DNA of 62,200 nt, taken from positions 3,418,419-3,480,618 of the forward strand of contig CP070811.1 of assembly GCA_020343875.1 (NCBI GenBank), given 5' to 3'. Positions 53,424-62,062 of the stretch are shown piece by piece. The notes under the pieces are model-generated. The model ran no database searches. It was not told the DNA's origin and saw only the letters and a list, made by a program, of their open reading frames with translations. A program made the translations under genes and the position numbers. Source of the stretch: Anaerolineales bacterium (lineage in GTDB: Bacteria > Chloroflexota > Anaerolineae > 4572-78 > NAK82). Within the stretch, counting starts at the first letter, position 1, and each line of letters starts with the position of its first letter.

Positions 53424-53945
53424 TCAGTCGATTACCTCGCGCAGAGCGCTCAGTGCCGCATCGTAATCGGGGTGCTGGCCAATTTTGGGCACATACTCTG
53501 CGTAGCGAATCATATCATCGCGGTCTACCACAAAGATGGCCCGCTGCTCCTGGCGCAGCTCCTTGACGTGGGTACCATAGGCATCCCCAAAGTTCATGTC
53601 CCGGTGATCGGAGAGGGTCTGCACGCGATCCACACCTGCTGCACCGCACCAGCGCTTCTGGGTCGCGGGCAGGTCTACGCTGACAGTCAGTATTACCACA
53701 TCGCCCCCAAAATTATCGGCCTCCTGGTTAAAACGGCGGGTCTGAACGTCGCAAACGCCGGTATCCAGCGCAGAGACTACGCTGATCAGGCGCACCTTAC
53801 CCCTGCTATCAGCCAACGTCACCTCCGAATGGTCGTTGGCCAGTAGCTTAAAGTCAGGGGCGTTGTCACCCGGTTTCAGGGTTTGGCCTATTACGGTCTG
53901 CGGTTGTCCCCTAAATATGACTGCCTCAGGGCGTTCAATAACCAT
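53424..53945 (-). CDS. tpx: Thiol peroxidase
   Basis: A 173-residue atypical two-cysteine peroxiredoxin that reduces hydrogen peroxide and alkyl hydroperoxides. The peroxidatic Cys is in SALDTGVCDVQTRRF (about residue 65) and the resolving Cys in KRWCGAAG (about residue 99). GDNAPDFKL is the usual N-terminal motif. The ATG has CAGGAGGC 6-8 nt upstream. It has its own promoter and terminator. Confidence 0.94.
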   Translation of the reverse strand: MVIERPEAVIFRGQPQTVIGQTLKPGDNAPDFKLLANDHSEVTLADSRGKVRLISVVSALDTGVCDVQTRRFNQEADNFGGDVVILTVSVDLPATQKRWCGAAGVDRVQTLSDHRDMNFGDAYGTHVKELRQEQRAIFVVDRDDMIRYAEYVPKIGQHPDYDAALSALREVID

Positions 53946-53993
53946 GTTTCTGCCTCCTGGTCAGATGAATAATGGACCGACTAGGTCTAAATT

Positions 53994-54023
53994 ATTATAA
54001 GCCTGATCATGCCAAGAGGGCAA
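53994..54023 (-). promoter_or_regulatory. Putative promoter for tpx
   Basis: Minus strand TTGCCC (54023-54018), an 18-bp spacer and TATAAT (53999-53994), about 50 nt before the tpx ATG. Confidence 0.5.
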
Positions 54024-54069
54024 ATCAGGGGTGGAATTGATGCTTCAGCCTCTATGTCCAGCCAGCGAC

Positions 54070-54810
54070 TCAATCCATGAAGCGGTACTTGATCAAGGTC
54101 CAGATGGCCTTGAGACCATCACGCCAGGGGTTGATTTTCTTCCCCTCTTCGAATTCCCGCCCAGTGTAAGAAATGGGCACTTCGTAGATGCGGTGGCCGC
54201 GCTTGAGCACTTTGGCCGTTACCTCTGGTTCGAACTCAAAACCGCGAGCGCGTAGGGGAATATCGCGAATGACCTCCGACCGAAAACACTTGTAGCAGGT
54301 TTCCATATCGCTGAGGATGGTATCGTATAGAATGTTGGTCACCAGCGTCAGAAAACGATTGCCAAGCATGTGCATGAAGAACATAGTTTTGGTCGGCCCG
54401 CCTCGAAAGCGGGAGCCATACACCACACTGGCCCGGCCCTCCAGAATAGGCTGCAGCAAGAGCCGGTACTCGCGTGGGTCATATTCCAGGTCGGCATCTT
54501 GGATGACAAGAAAGTCGCCGGTCGCATTTTGAAAGCCGGTGCGCACGGCAGCCCCTTTTCCCTGGTTGTGTTGGTGGTAAAAAGCGCGCAAATCGCCCTG
54601 AGCTGCTTCTTCCTGCAGAATCTCACGGGATCCATCTTTCGAACCATCGTCTATGACGATGATCTCCTTCTCAAGGCGCACACTTTGGCCGCTGTTCCCG
54701 TCGATGTCAAAGCCAGTGGGTACCACCACTTTTACCGTCCGCACGCGCCGTAGGAGTTCGCGTAGGGTATCCACTTCGTTGTAAACAGGAATGATGATTG
54801 AGAGTTTCAA
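54070..54810 (-). CDS. Family 2 glycosyltransferase (dolichyl-phosphate mannosyltransferase-like)
   Basis: About 246 residues with a GT-A fold: SIIIPVYNEVDTLRELL, IIVIDDGSKDGSREIL, GKGAAVRTGF and the DxD-type QDADLEYDP. The C-terminal EVPISYTGREFEEGKKI...WRDGLKAI is typical of polyprenyl-phosphate mannosyl- or glucosyltransferases without the extra membrane helices. It probably makes polyprenyl-phosphate sugar for surface glycans. The start is likely the TTG at 54810 with TGGAG 8-9 nt upstream; the ATG at 54873 would add 21 residues that are not family-like. Confidence 0.87.
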   Translation of the reverse strand: MKLSIIIPVYNEVDTLRELLRRVRTVKVVVPTGFDIDGNSGQSVRLEKEIIVIDDGSKDGSREILQEEAAQGDLRAFYHQHNQGKGAAVRTGFQNATGDFLVIQDADLEYDPREYRLLLQPILEGRASVVYGSRFRGGPTKTMFFMHMLGNRFLTLVTNILYDTILSDMETCYKCFRSEVIRDIPLRARGFEFEPEVTAKVLKRGHRIYEVPISYTGREFEEGKKINPWRDGLKAIWTLIKYRFMD

Positions 54811-54891
54811 TGATTTGACTCCAGACACCAAGAGATGTGGAGGCATTATATGCTGGGCGACGGGTATGGGCAAGTCATTTGGGCATATGCC

Positions 54892-55932
54892 TCAGCCAGC
54901 AGGGCTGTGCTGGTTTGCGTCCTTGAACGACTCAATAGCTCCTCGCCACCGATCATCCATATCGCCGGGTATGAAGGGGAGATAATACATCACCCGGTCA
55001 AGTAATCCCTGGTAGCGAGTCATAATCTTGCCAGGCAATTCGGCCCACCTCCCGCTGATAGCAAATACGCTCAGCATCTCGTCACTGATGAGAGATGGCA
55101 TCTCGCCCCAGCGCCCCTTGGCCGCCAGCCGGCTTAACTGCTCGCGGGTACCTCCCCAGCCATGGAGTTCCATCACCGGCGCGTACGATGGCGTGGAGGC
55201 ATAAAACGCGATCTGCTGGCGGATGGGGTGGCTGGCTGCAATTCGCTCTGGCTCGGTATCACCGGGGATTACAAAGACACTGCTAACCAATTCCAGCTGG
55301 TTCCGCTGGCGACCACTGGTGCGTAGTCCTTCTTCGATGGCTGGCAGTGTAACCTCCCGCAGATATTGGACCGAATGAAAGGGGTGGACGTGGAATCCGT
55401 CGCACAATTCGCCAGCCAGCCGGCACATGCCACGGTTGACGCCAGCGATGTAGATGGGGATGTTGGGGTGCGAAATAGGGCCAGGGTTGAAGAAAGGGGA
55501 CATCAGCGTCAGCTTAAAGAACTGGCCTCGGAAGTTGAGCTGGGTGCCATGTTGCCAGGTGTCCCACAGCGCACGCATCGCCAGGATGACCTCGCGGAGC
55601 TTGGCCACCGGTGCTTCCCACTTCACACCGAATCGCCGTTCGATGTGCGCCTTTACCTGAGTGCCCAAACCCAGGATGAAGCGTCCATTGGAGAGAGCAG
55701 CCAGGTCCCAGGCCAGGTAGGCCAGCGTTGCGGGGCTGCGGGGGAAGGCGACGGCAATGGCTGTCCCCAGGTTGAGTCGCTGAGTGTGCTCGGCGACCAA
55801 GGCCGATATCAAGAAGGGGTCGTGGCTGGTCTCCGACGCCCAGATGCCGTCGAAGCCCACCGCTTCTGCCGCCTTTGCCAGTTCTGGTACCTGGCGCAAA
55901 TCACCGACAACGATATTGGTATCGATTTTCAT
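54892..55932 (-). CDS. Luciferase-like F420-dependent oxidoreductase
   Basis: A 346-residue LLM-family protein. The opening VPELAKAAEAVGFDGIWASETSHDPF and FILGLGTQVKAHIERRFGV are typical of the F420-dependent branch, as are the central NIPIYIAGVNRGM and GELCDGFHVHPF. It most likely transfers hydride between F420 and an unknown substrate. The subgroup occurs widely in Actinobacteria and Chloroflexota, in keeping with the host suggested here. The ATG has a weak AAGGGAGAT site. Confidence 0.85.
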   Translation of the reverse strand: MKIDTNIVVGDLRQVPELAKAAEAVGFDGIWASETSHDPFLISALVAEHTQRLNLGTAIAVAFPRSPATLAYLAWDLAALSNGRFILGLGTQVKAHIERRFGVKWEAPVAKLREVILAMRALWDTWQHGTQLNFRGQFFKLTLMSPFFNPGPISHPNIPIYIAGVNRGMCRLAGELCDGFHVHPFHSVQYLREVTLPAIEEGLRTSGRQRNQLELVSSVFVIPGDTEPERIAASHPIRQQIAFYASTPSYAPVMELHGWGGTREQLSRLAAKGRWGEMPSLISDEMLSVFAISGRWAELPGKIMTRYQGLLDRVMYYLPFIPGDMDDRWRGAIESFKDANQHSPAG

Positions 55933-56111
55933 GGTGTGTGATCTCCCTTGCTTCTTGAGTAAACCTTCCCCAAGCCCTGAAGTTTTCTAGCCTCTTGCCC
56001 ATAAACTACCTGTTTCAGGCATCCAATCGGCCACACTGTCAGCTGGACCATTTGCGTTGTTGCCTGAACTGTCAAGCCTTAATGTGGGCAGATCCGATTC
56101 ATCGGGGTTTG

Positions 56112-57131
56112 TCAAGCGGGAAGCGAAACCACCTGACCTGTGCGTGCTGATTCATAAAGGGCATTCAGAGTGACCACGTTACCGCGGCTATCGGACAGGG
56201 GCAGGATGGGTTCGGCGCTGTCGAGAACGCAGTCGGCCATGGCCTCAACTTCGCACAGGTAGGCATTCACGTCGTCCACCGCTACCTTTTCTTCGCGTCC
56301 GTCACGAACCAGGCGCAGGCCGGCCGGTTCCCGGGCGGCACCCGGTTTCCATGGCGTCTCCAGCCATAGTGTTCCCTGGCTGCCGATCACCTCTGCCTCC
56401 CAGCGGAAGGGAGCCTGGAAGCTGCTGTCGAATTGGGCCACTGCGCCGTCGCTCCCCTGAGGGGACATGGCTGCGAAGCGCATCTGGCCTACGAAGGTCA
56501 AGTCCACCCCGCTGTCCCCCAGAAGCTGCCAGCCGAAAACCTCCACCGGCTCTGAACCGATGATGGCCCGGGCGAAGCTGACCGGGTAACAGCCTACGTC
56601 CCACAGCGAACCGCCGCCCAGGCTTGGGTCCAGGCGCACATCACCCGGGCGACTGAGCGTGTAGGAAAAGACGGCTCGCACCAGGTGTACATCGCCAATT
56701 TCCCCCTGGCTGACCAGTTCCTGCGCCTTGAGGGTTTGGGGGTGGTAGCGATACATAAAGGCCTCGAGCAGTACCACCTGGTTGCGCTGGGAGGCCTCAA
56801 TCATTCGGTCTACCTCTTCTGTGCTGAGGGCCAGCGGTTTCTCACACAGGACGTGCTTACCAGCTTGGGCGGCCTTCACTGCCCATTCGCAGTGCAAGCT
56901 GTTGGGCAGGGCGATGTAGATCACCTCTACTTGTGGATCATTTAGCAAAGCCTGGTAGCTGCCATAAGCACGGGGGATGCCCCACTGGTGGGCGTAATTC
57001 CGGGCGCGGGCCAGGTCGCGGCTGGCGACGGCGGCCAACTCCGCACGGCTCGAGGCTTGGATGGCGGGGATCAGTGCGCGATTGATGCGGGCTGTGCAAA
57101 TCAGCCCCCAGCGAAGGCAGTGATCAGACAT
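56112..57131 (-). CDS. Gfo/Idh/MocA family oxidoreductase
   Basis: A 339-residue NAD(P)-dependent sugar dehydrogenase-like protein. The N-terminal Rossmann part has AAVASRDLARARNYA and IYIALPNSLHCEWAVKAAQAGKHVLCEKPLAL, where EKP is the family signature. The C-terminal half has GGGSLWDVGCYPVSFARAI. The substrate, perhaps a sugar or inositol derivative, is unknown. It starts 24 nt after the DUF4062-like gene. Confidence 0.87.
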   Translation of the reverse strand: MSDHCLRWGLICTARINRALIPAIQASSRAELAAVASRDLARARNYAHQWGIPRAYGSYQALLNDPQVEVIYIALPNSLHCEWAVKAAQAGKHVLCEKPLALSTEEVDRMIEASQRNQVVLLEAFMYRYHPQTLKAQELVSQGEIGDVHLVRAVFSYTLSRPGDVRLDPSLGGGSLWDVGCYPVSFARAIIGSEPVEVFGWQLLGDSGVDLTFVGQMRFAAMSPQGSDGAVAQFDSSFQAPFRWEAEVIGSQGTLWLETPWKPGAAREPAGLRLVRDGREEKVAVDDVNAYLCEVEAMADCVLDSAEPILPLSDSRGNVVTLNALYESARTGQVVSLPA

Positions 57132-57155
57132 CTTGGTTCTCTGATATCGTCGTCA

Positions 57156-57734
57156 TCAGGACTCGTCTACGACAATTCCCTGGCTGGGTTGGAAGCGCTC
57201 CCGCGAGAGGAGTACAGCACTGTGCCCGGTCTCTTGGCCGTGGCTGGCCTGTTCCGCTGGTGTATCCGATGTGGACAACGCCTTTAACTTCGCTAACTCG
57301 TCCGGCCTAAGCGCATAGCGGGTTGCGTGGCGCAAAAGGTGCCTGGTCAGCAGGCTTTGAGCCTGAAGGCTCAGATCATGAGCGTCAGCGAAGGGCTGCC
57401 ATACATCCCCTACATCGTTGATGAAGACCTGACCGGCCGGTGTGCGGGGCACGCCGGCCTTTAAGTATGCGACCACGGGACGATGGGCGCGGCGGGCCAT
57501 AAGCCACTCCAGCCCGACCGGGGCGCGAATGTCGCAGCCCATGATTAGCAGGTGCAGATCGGCAGATTGCAGGCCTTGCACATCCAGGGAGTCTGTGCCA
57601 GTGACCGGCGTTTGCAGGATATGCCAGGCCAGCGTTACTGGAAGTGCAGCGATCATACGTGCCAATGCCTCGCGTTCGGACATCAGGTCCGAGGCGGCTG
57701 AAATATAGATTGTCGCGGGTCGATTGGCATCCAT
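57156..57734 (-). CDS. DUF4062-like protein
   Basis: A 192-residue protein. The N-terminal TIYISAASDLMSEREALARMIAAL resembles the DUF4062 opening (a beta strand, then a D-x-x-x-ER helix). LHLLIMGCDIRAPVGLEWLMARRAHRPVVAYLK resembles its third strand and nucleotide-like pocket; such domains are related to TIR-like folds and are found in conflict and signalling proteins. Only the single domain is present, with a helical tail. The ATG has GTAGGAGGGC 7 nt upstream. Assignment is by eye and moderate. Confidence 0.55.
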   Translation of the reverse strand: MDANRPATIYISAASDLMSEREALARMIAALPVTLAWHILQTPVTGTDSLDVQGLQSADLHLLIMGCDIRAPVGLEWLMARRAHRPVVAYLKAGVPRTPAGQVFINDVGDVWQPFADAHDLSLQAQSLLTRHLLRHATRYALRPDELAKLKALSTSDTPAEQASHGQETGHSAVLLSRERFQPSQGIVVDES

Positions 57735-57766
57735 GGGTATGCCCTCCTACTTGCTCGCGGCATGGC

Positions 57767-58843
57767 TCAGCGAGCGGGCTCAATGGAGACCACCGCGTCA
57801 AGTCTGTTCACCTTCAAAGTCCAGCGGCTTCCAATTTGGCATTGGGCAAACTCGGCGGCATCCTGGGTTCGATAGGTGTAGGTTTTTCCGTCGGTGTCGA
57901 AGATGCATTCGTAACGCTCTTCCCGTTCTCCCTCTCGCTGGCCCGTGCCTAGCTGGGAAGCTGGCCAGCGTGGGGCCAGATCGTTGCCATTGAGGGTTAT
58001 CGTGTCAATGGCTTGCCATTCTTTCACCTCATACTTGCACCAGTCAGCATATACTTCGTATTTGCAGTCCTGTACCACTTCCCCGTAGCCACTCCCCTTG
58101 TCTACCGTGTAGGGAGTGCCGCAAACTTCCTGGGCATTGGGGGCAGGTTCCTCTTGCGTGTGGTGGACTTCTTGCTTGCAGGTTCCGATAACGGCCTCGG
58201 ATGGAATTTCTTCACGCCAGTCCTCGCGTGTAACCGGGCTCAGCGCCTCAATGGCGATGCTACGGGTCCAATCTACTGCCTCAACCGCGCCGGCGATGTC
58301 GCTGGAGGGCCGGGTAAGGAAGACGCCCAGTGCAATCAGCAGGATGACAGCCGCACCTGCTACATAAACTAGCGGGCCACACCCCCCCTTCTTTGGGGCT
58401 TGGGCTGGTTGCTGGGCAGGCTCTGGCTCAGTGCGAGCCATGCTCGCACCGCACTGGGAGCACTTGTGTGCGGTAGCTGGGTTGAGTGCACCACAAGATG
58501 GGCATGGCACCTCCTCCGCCGGCTTATCACGATGGGCTCCTATAACCTGGCCGCTGGCACGTGCCTGTCCCTCACTCATATCAGCGCCACATTGGGTACA
58601 GGTTTCTGTCCCTGCCGGATTGCGTGCGCCGCAATAGCCGCAGTGCACATCGGGACCCGCCTTAGCGCGTTTGATTTCCTCCGCCTCAGTAATCAATTCC
58701 TCCTGGGCGGCCTGTTCAAATTCTATGTCCTCCGGCTGTGGCGCACCGCAGCCGGTGCATGTCTTTTGGGGGCCGGGATTCTTGGCTCCACAACTGGAGC
58801 ACGTCCATTCCAGGCGCACGTAACCGACTTTCTTTTTTACCAT
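57767..58843 (-). CDS. Zinc-ribbon membrane protein
   Basis: A 358-residue protein with several zinc ribbons before a membrane helix: CSSCGAKN...CTGCGAPQ (about 14-35), CGYCGARN...CTQCGAD (about 68-90) and CPSCGALN...CSQCGAS (about 113-135). A transmembrane segment (about 155-177) and an extracytoplasmic domain of about 180 residues follow, with several paired cysteines (CKYEVYADWCKYEV, RYECIFDTDG). The start is the ATG at 58843, with CAGGAGGAGA upstream; an open frame of 79 further codons is not conserved-looking. Function unknown; it is the first of a likely three-gene unit. Confidence 0.75.
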   Translation of the reverse strand: MVKKKVGYVRLEWTCSSCGAKNPGPQKTCTGCGAPQPEDIEFEQAAQEELITEAEEIKRAKAGPDVHCGYCGARNPAGTETCTQCGADMSEGQARASGQVIGAHRDKPAEEVPCPSCGALNPATAHKCSQCGASMARTEPEPAQQPAQAPKKGGCGPLVYVAGAAVILLIALGVFLTRPSSDIAGAVEAVDWTRSIAIEALSPVTREDWREEIPSEAVIGTCKQEVHHTQEEPAPNAQEVCGTPYTVDKGSGYGEVVQDCKYEVYADWCKYEVKEWQAIDTITLNGNDLAPRWPASQLGTGQREGEREERYECIFDTDGKTYTYRTQDAAEFAQCQIGSRWTLKVNRLDAVVSIEPAR

Positions 58844-58904
58844 CCTTGTGTCTCCTCCTGAGTCTCTTTGATGAGTATAGGCCCTTCTTTGTTCGGCCGA
58901 AGCC

Positions 58905-59759
58905 TCACTTGCCGACCACGAACGCAACCCCAACCAGGCCGGCGCCAGAGTGGACAGACAGACCGGGCGTGAGCTCGGCCATAATAATCCTCTCGGGGCA
59001 GGGCAGGCTGGCCCGAATTTGTTCCTCGAATAGACGTGCCTCCTCGGGCGCATAAACGTGCAGAATGGCCATCCGTTCAACTGGGCGATCTGCCAAGGCT
59101 TGCGCGGTCAGCTCGATCACTCGAGACCAAGCCTTCTTTCGGGCCCGAACGCGCTCCAGTAAGTCTAGCTTGCCGTCTCGCAGAGTTAAGATTGGCTTGA
59201 CATTCAGCAGGTTGGCCATGCCTGCTGCCAGGTGGCCCACCCGCCCGCTCATGGCCAGGTATTTGAGTGTGGAGAGAGCCGCGAAAAGGTAGGTGCGCTG
59301 GCCTACCTCCATGGCGCGGGCGATGATTTCGTCCCTGGCGGCGCCCTCCTGTGCGGCCTCGGCTGCCGTTATGACCATGAACCCCTGTCCCATGGAGAGG
59401 CTACTTGAGTCGACCACGGTGATGTCGCGCTCGGGAGTCAGATTGCGGGCCGTGACTGCGGAATTGTAGGTAGCGCTGACTTCGCCGCTGACACAGAAGC
59501 AGATGACTGTCTGCGCGCCTGCGTCGAAGGCGGCCTGGTAGGCCTCAGCGAATTTGCCGGGCGCTGGCGCGGAAGTGGTCGGCAGCTTGCCTTCACGGTC
59601 TACCCGTGTAAACAGCCGGGCATCGTCGATGTCGATGCCTGTTTCTAAGATTTCCTGCCCAAAATGGATGGTGATGGGCACTTGCCGGATGCCATAGTAA
59701 GCGGCAACATCGGCTGGTAGGCTGGCGTCGGTATCGGTTATGATGGCAACTGATGACAC
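58905..59759 (-). CDS. DegV family fatty-acid-binding protein
   Basis: A 284-residue DegV/FakB protein that binds a fatty acid for phosphorylation by Fak[13 protein letters not shown] opens the fold; [24 protein letters not shown] and [20 protein letters not shown] are the ligand-cavity motifs. The C-terminal [13 protein letters not shown] is diagnostic. The start is GTG with AAGGAGAG upstream. No fakA-like kinase is in the window. Confidence 0.92.
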   Translation of the reverse strand: MSSVAIITDTDASLPADVAAYYGIRQVPITIHFGQEILETGIDIDDARLFTRVDREGKLPTTSAPAPGKFAEAYQAAFDAGAQTVICFCVSGEVSATYNSAVTARNLTPERDITVVDSSSLSMGQGFMVITAAEAAQEGAARDEIIARAMEVGQRTYLFAALSTLKYLAMSGRVGHLAAGMANLLNVKPILTLRDGKLDLLERVRARKKAWSRVIELTAQALADRPVERMAILHVYAPEEARLFEEQIRASLPCPERIIMAELTPGLSVHSGAGLVGVAFVVGK

Positions 59760-59857
59760 GGCTCTCTCCTTACTTGAATTATGGGCAAGTATAGCATGCC
59801 CGAAGATATAAGGCGAGCAGGCGTGTAGAGAGAAAGGGGGTCTGATAGCGCAAATGG

Positions 59858-59888
59858 AAAAGCCTTGCAGCGTTCCAGCAAGGCTTTT
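59858..59888 (-). terminator. Terminator after the tRNA pair
   Basis: A perfect 11-bp stem, AAAAGCCTTGC (59858-59868) with 59878-59888, around a 9-nt loop. The T-rich end of the stem acts as the T tract on either strand. Confidence 0.7.
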
Positions 59889-59931
59889 GCTTTTGTCAGT
59901 CGGGAGCGTCTCCTCGCGACTTTGGCCCTCA

Positions 59932-60004
59932 AGCCCTCGGTCGGACTCGAACCGACGACCGACCGCTTACAAGGCGGTTGCTCTGCCGACTGAGCTACGA
60001 GGGC
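59932..60004 (-). tRNA. tRNA-Thr (anticodon TGT)
   Basis: A complete cloverleaf: acceptor GCCCTCG/CGAGGGC, D-arm with GCTCAG...GGCAGAGC, anticodon loop CTTGTAA giving TGT, T-loop GGTTCGAGTCC. The discriminator base is T and CCA is not encoded. Confidence 0.95.
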
Positions 60005-60011
60005 AGTAAGG

Positions 60012-60085
60012 GGTGACCAACGGGACTTGAACCCGCAACCTTCTGGGCCACAACCAGATGCTCTGCCTATTGAGCTATGGTCACC
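60012..60085 (-). tRNA. tRNA-His (anticodon GTG)
   Basis: Acceptor GTGACCA/TGGTCAC with an extra 5' G (60085) opposite C73 (60012), the identity element of tRNA-His. The anticodon loop TTGTGGC gives GTG and the T-loop is GGTTCAAGTCC. It lies 7 nt from tRNA-Thr, so the two are cotranscribed. Confidence 0.95.
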
Positions 60086-60182
60086 ATCTTGCACCCAAGA
60101 CTCCTGAAGATTCCAAGTGGCGAAGGCACCATGGTGCTCGCTTGCCTCAGAAACTCCAGCCTGCGGGTAGGATATCGCCACG

Positions 60183-60210
60183 ATTATACCATATTCAGAA
60201 GGGAATGCAA
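60183..60210 (-). promoter_or_regulatory. Promoter of the tRNA-His-tRNA-Thr unit
   Basis: Minus strand TTGCAT (60210-60205), a 16-bp spacer and TATAAT (60188-60183); the primary transcript would carry a leader of about 90 nt. Confidence 0.65.
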
Positions 60211-60358
60211 GAATCTAACTTGACCCGGAATGGCATTTGAATTACACTACCTCAGCCAACGCCGATTATCGAGACCCTCTGTGACGTTGCGTGGCTAATT
60301 TTTTGTGCAAAGCCCTACCTCTCTTTAGGCAACCTGGCCTTGGTCAGTGGGATGAATC

Positions 60359-62062
60359 ATGACCAGTGCAACCCAATCCCCCCAGTCGTCCCCCGTTGAT
60401 CGGCTGCGCTACCTGCGCGTCGTACGTTTCTTCGCGGGCGTGTTCCTATCCGTCATTTGGTGGGACCTGATCCTGAGACGGATCCCGGGCCTACGGACTA
60501 TGGCGCAACAATCTTCGATAGCCCGCTGGCGCCGCACTGCGCAGTCCTTTCGCCGGTTGGCGGTGCATATGGGGGGAGTTCTGATTAAGTTGGGCCAGTT
60601 TCTCAGCATCCGGGTCGATGTTCTGCCTCAGGAAGTCACAAGCGAGCTGGCAGGCCTGCAAGATGAAGTCCCTCCCGAGAGCTTGTCTGCTGTTCAGGCC
60701 GTGGTGGTTGAGGAATTTGGGCGCCCAATCGATCAGATTTTTGACTGGTTCGCGCCCGAACCTGAAGCTGCCGCTTCGTTGGCTCAAGTTCACAAGACCC
60801 GCCTGAAGGCCAGTGGCGAAGAGGTGGTTGTCAAAGTGCAGCGGCCTCATATTCGAACCCTGGTGGAGACTGACCTGGCTGCTATTGGCACAGCAGTGAA
60901 ATGGCTCAAGATTTATCGCCCCATTGCGCGTCGTGTCAACCTGGATCGGCTTTTTGACGAGTTTGCCACCAATACCCGCGCCGAGTTGGACTTTGTGGCT
61001 GAGGCTAAGAACGCCGAACACTTTGCAGCTGATTTTGCTGACGATCCCGGCATCTATATCCCGGACATCTATTGGGATTACACTACCCGGCGTGTCCTCA
61101 CACTGGAGAATGTAGCCAGCATCAAGATTAACGATTTTTATCAGATCGAGGCAGCGGGAATTAGCCGGGCACAGTTAGCCCGGCGGCTGTACGATACTTA
61201 CCTCAAACAGATCTTTGTAACCAACTTCGTCCATGCCGACCCACACCCTGGTAATCTCTTTGTGCGCCCGTTGGAGCCAGCTATCGATGCCAGGCCGGAT
61301 GACTCCCGTCCCTTTCTGCTCATTTTTGTGGATTTCGGCATGGTGGCTGTTGTTCCCGAGCGGCTGCGAGCTAACATGCGCGATTATCTGATTGGCCTGG
61401 GCACCCGTGACGCACATCGAATTGTGCAGTCGTATATGGATGCTGGCATTCTACTCCCTGGCGCTGATAGGAAACGCCTGGAAGAGGTCCATGACGTGTT
61501 GTTTCAACGCCTGTGGGGCGTGAAGATGGGGCAGATTCGCGACATTGCCTTTGAAGAGGCTGAATTCTTCCTGCGCGAATACCGGGACATCATCTATGAA
61601 ATGCCCTTTCAGCTGCCGGCCGACATACTCTTTGTAGGGCGAGCAGTGGGGATTTTGTCCGGCATGGCGACTGGCCTTGACCCTGACTTTGATCCTTGGG
61701 CGGCCACAATCCCCTTTGCCGAAAGGCTGGCGGCTGAAGAACTGGCCCAAGGCTGGCAGGGGTGGCTGGACGAAATCGGGACCCTGGCCCGGCTAGCGCT
61801 CCAACTGCCCAAGCGTCTTGACCAATTCATCACTCAGGTGCAACGTGGCGATCTGACGATGCAGGCTGCGCTGTCGCCGGACACGGCACGTGCGTTGCGC
61901 CGACTTGAGCGATCAGTAGACCGGCTTAACTGGGGGGTGATCTCTGCCAGCTTGCTGATCTCTGGGACCCTGTTGCGATTGAACGAAGGACCAGGCTGGC
62001 CTAGCACCAGCCTTTTTGTATTGGCGGGGTTGGTATTCCTGTGGGGCATCTCGCGCCGATAG
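60359..62062 (+). CDS. ABC1/UbiB family atypical kinase
   Basis: A 567-residue UbiB/AarF-type protein-kinase-like protein. The family-specific GGVLIKLGQFLSIRVDVLP (about 71-90) precedes the ATP-binding core, with the Ala-rich loop AASLAQVHK, the VVKVQRP lysine strand and the catalytic-loop HADPHPGNLF and VDFGMV motifs. Two hydrophobic helices lie at the C-terminus (about 522-563). The family supports quinone or isoprenoid lipid metabolism. The ATG at 60359 is the best in-frame start, with a weak GGGATGA site. No ubiquinone or menaquinone genes are adjacent. Confidence 0.9.
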   Translation: MTSATQSPQSSPVDRLRYLRVVRFFAGVFLSVIWWDLILRRIPGLRTMAQQSSIARWRRTAQSFRRLAVHMGGVLIKLGQFLSIRVDVLPQEVTSELAGLQDEVPPESLSAVQAVVVEEFGRPIDQIFDWFAPEPEAAASLAQVHKTRLKASGEEVVVKVQRPHIRTLVETDLAAIGTAVKWLKIYRPIARRVNLDRLFDEFATNTRAELDFVAEAKNAEHFAADFADDPGIYIPDIYWDYTTRRVLTLENVASIKINDFYQIEAAGISRAQLARRLYDTYLKQIFVTNFVHADPHPGNLFVRPLEPAIDARPDDSRPFLLIFVDFGMVAVVPERLRANMRDYLIGLGTRDAHRIVQSYMDAGILLPGADRKRLEEVHDVLFQRLWGVKMGQIRDIAFEEAEFFLREYRDIIYEMPFQLPADILFVGRAVGILSGMATGLDPDFDPWAATIPFAERLAAEELAQGWQGWLDEIGTLARLALQLPKRLDQFITQVQRGDLTMQAALSPDTARALRRLERSVDRLNWGVISASLLISGTLLRLNEGPGWPSTSLFVLAGLVFLWGISRR

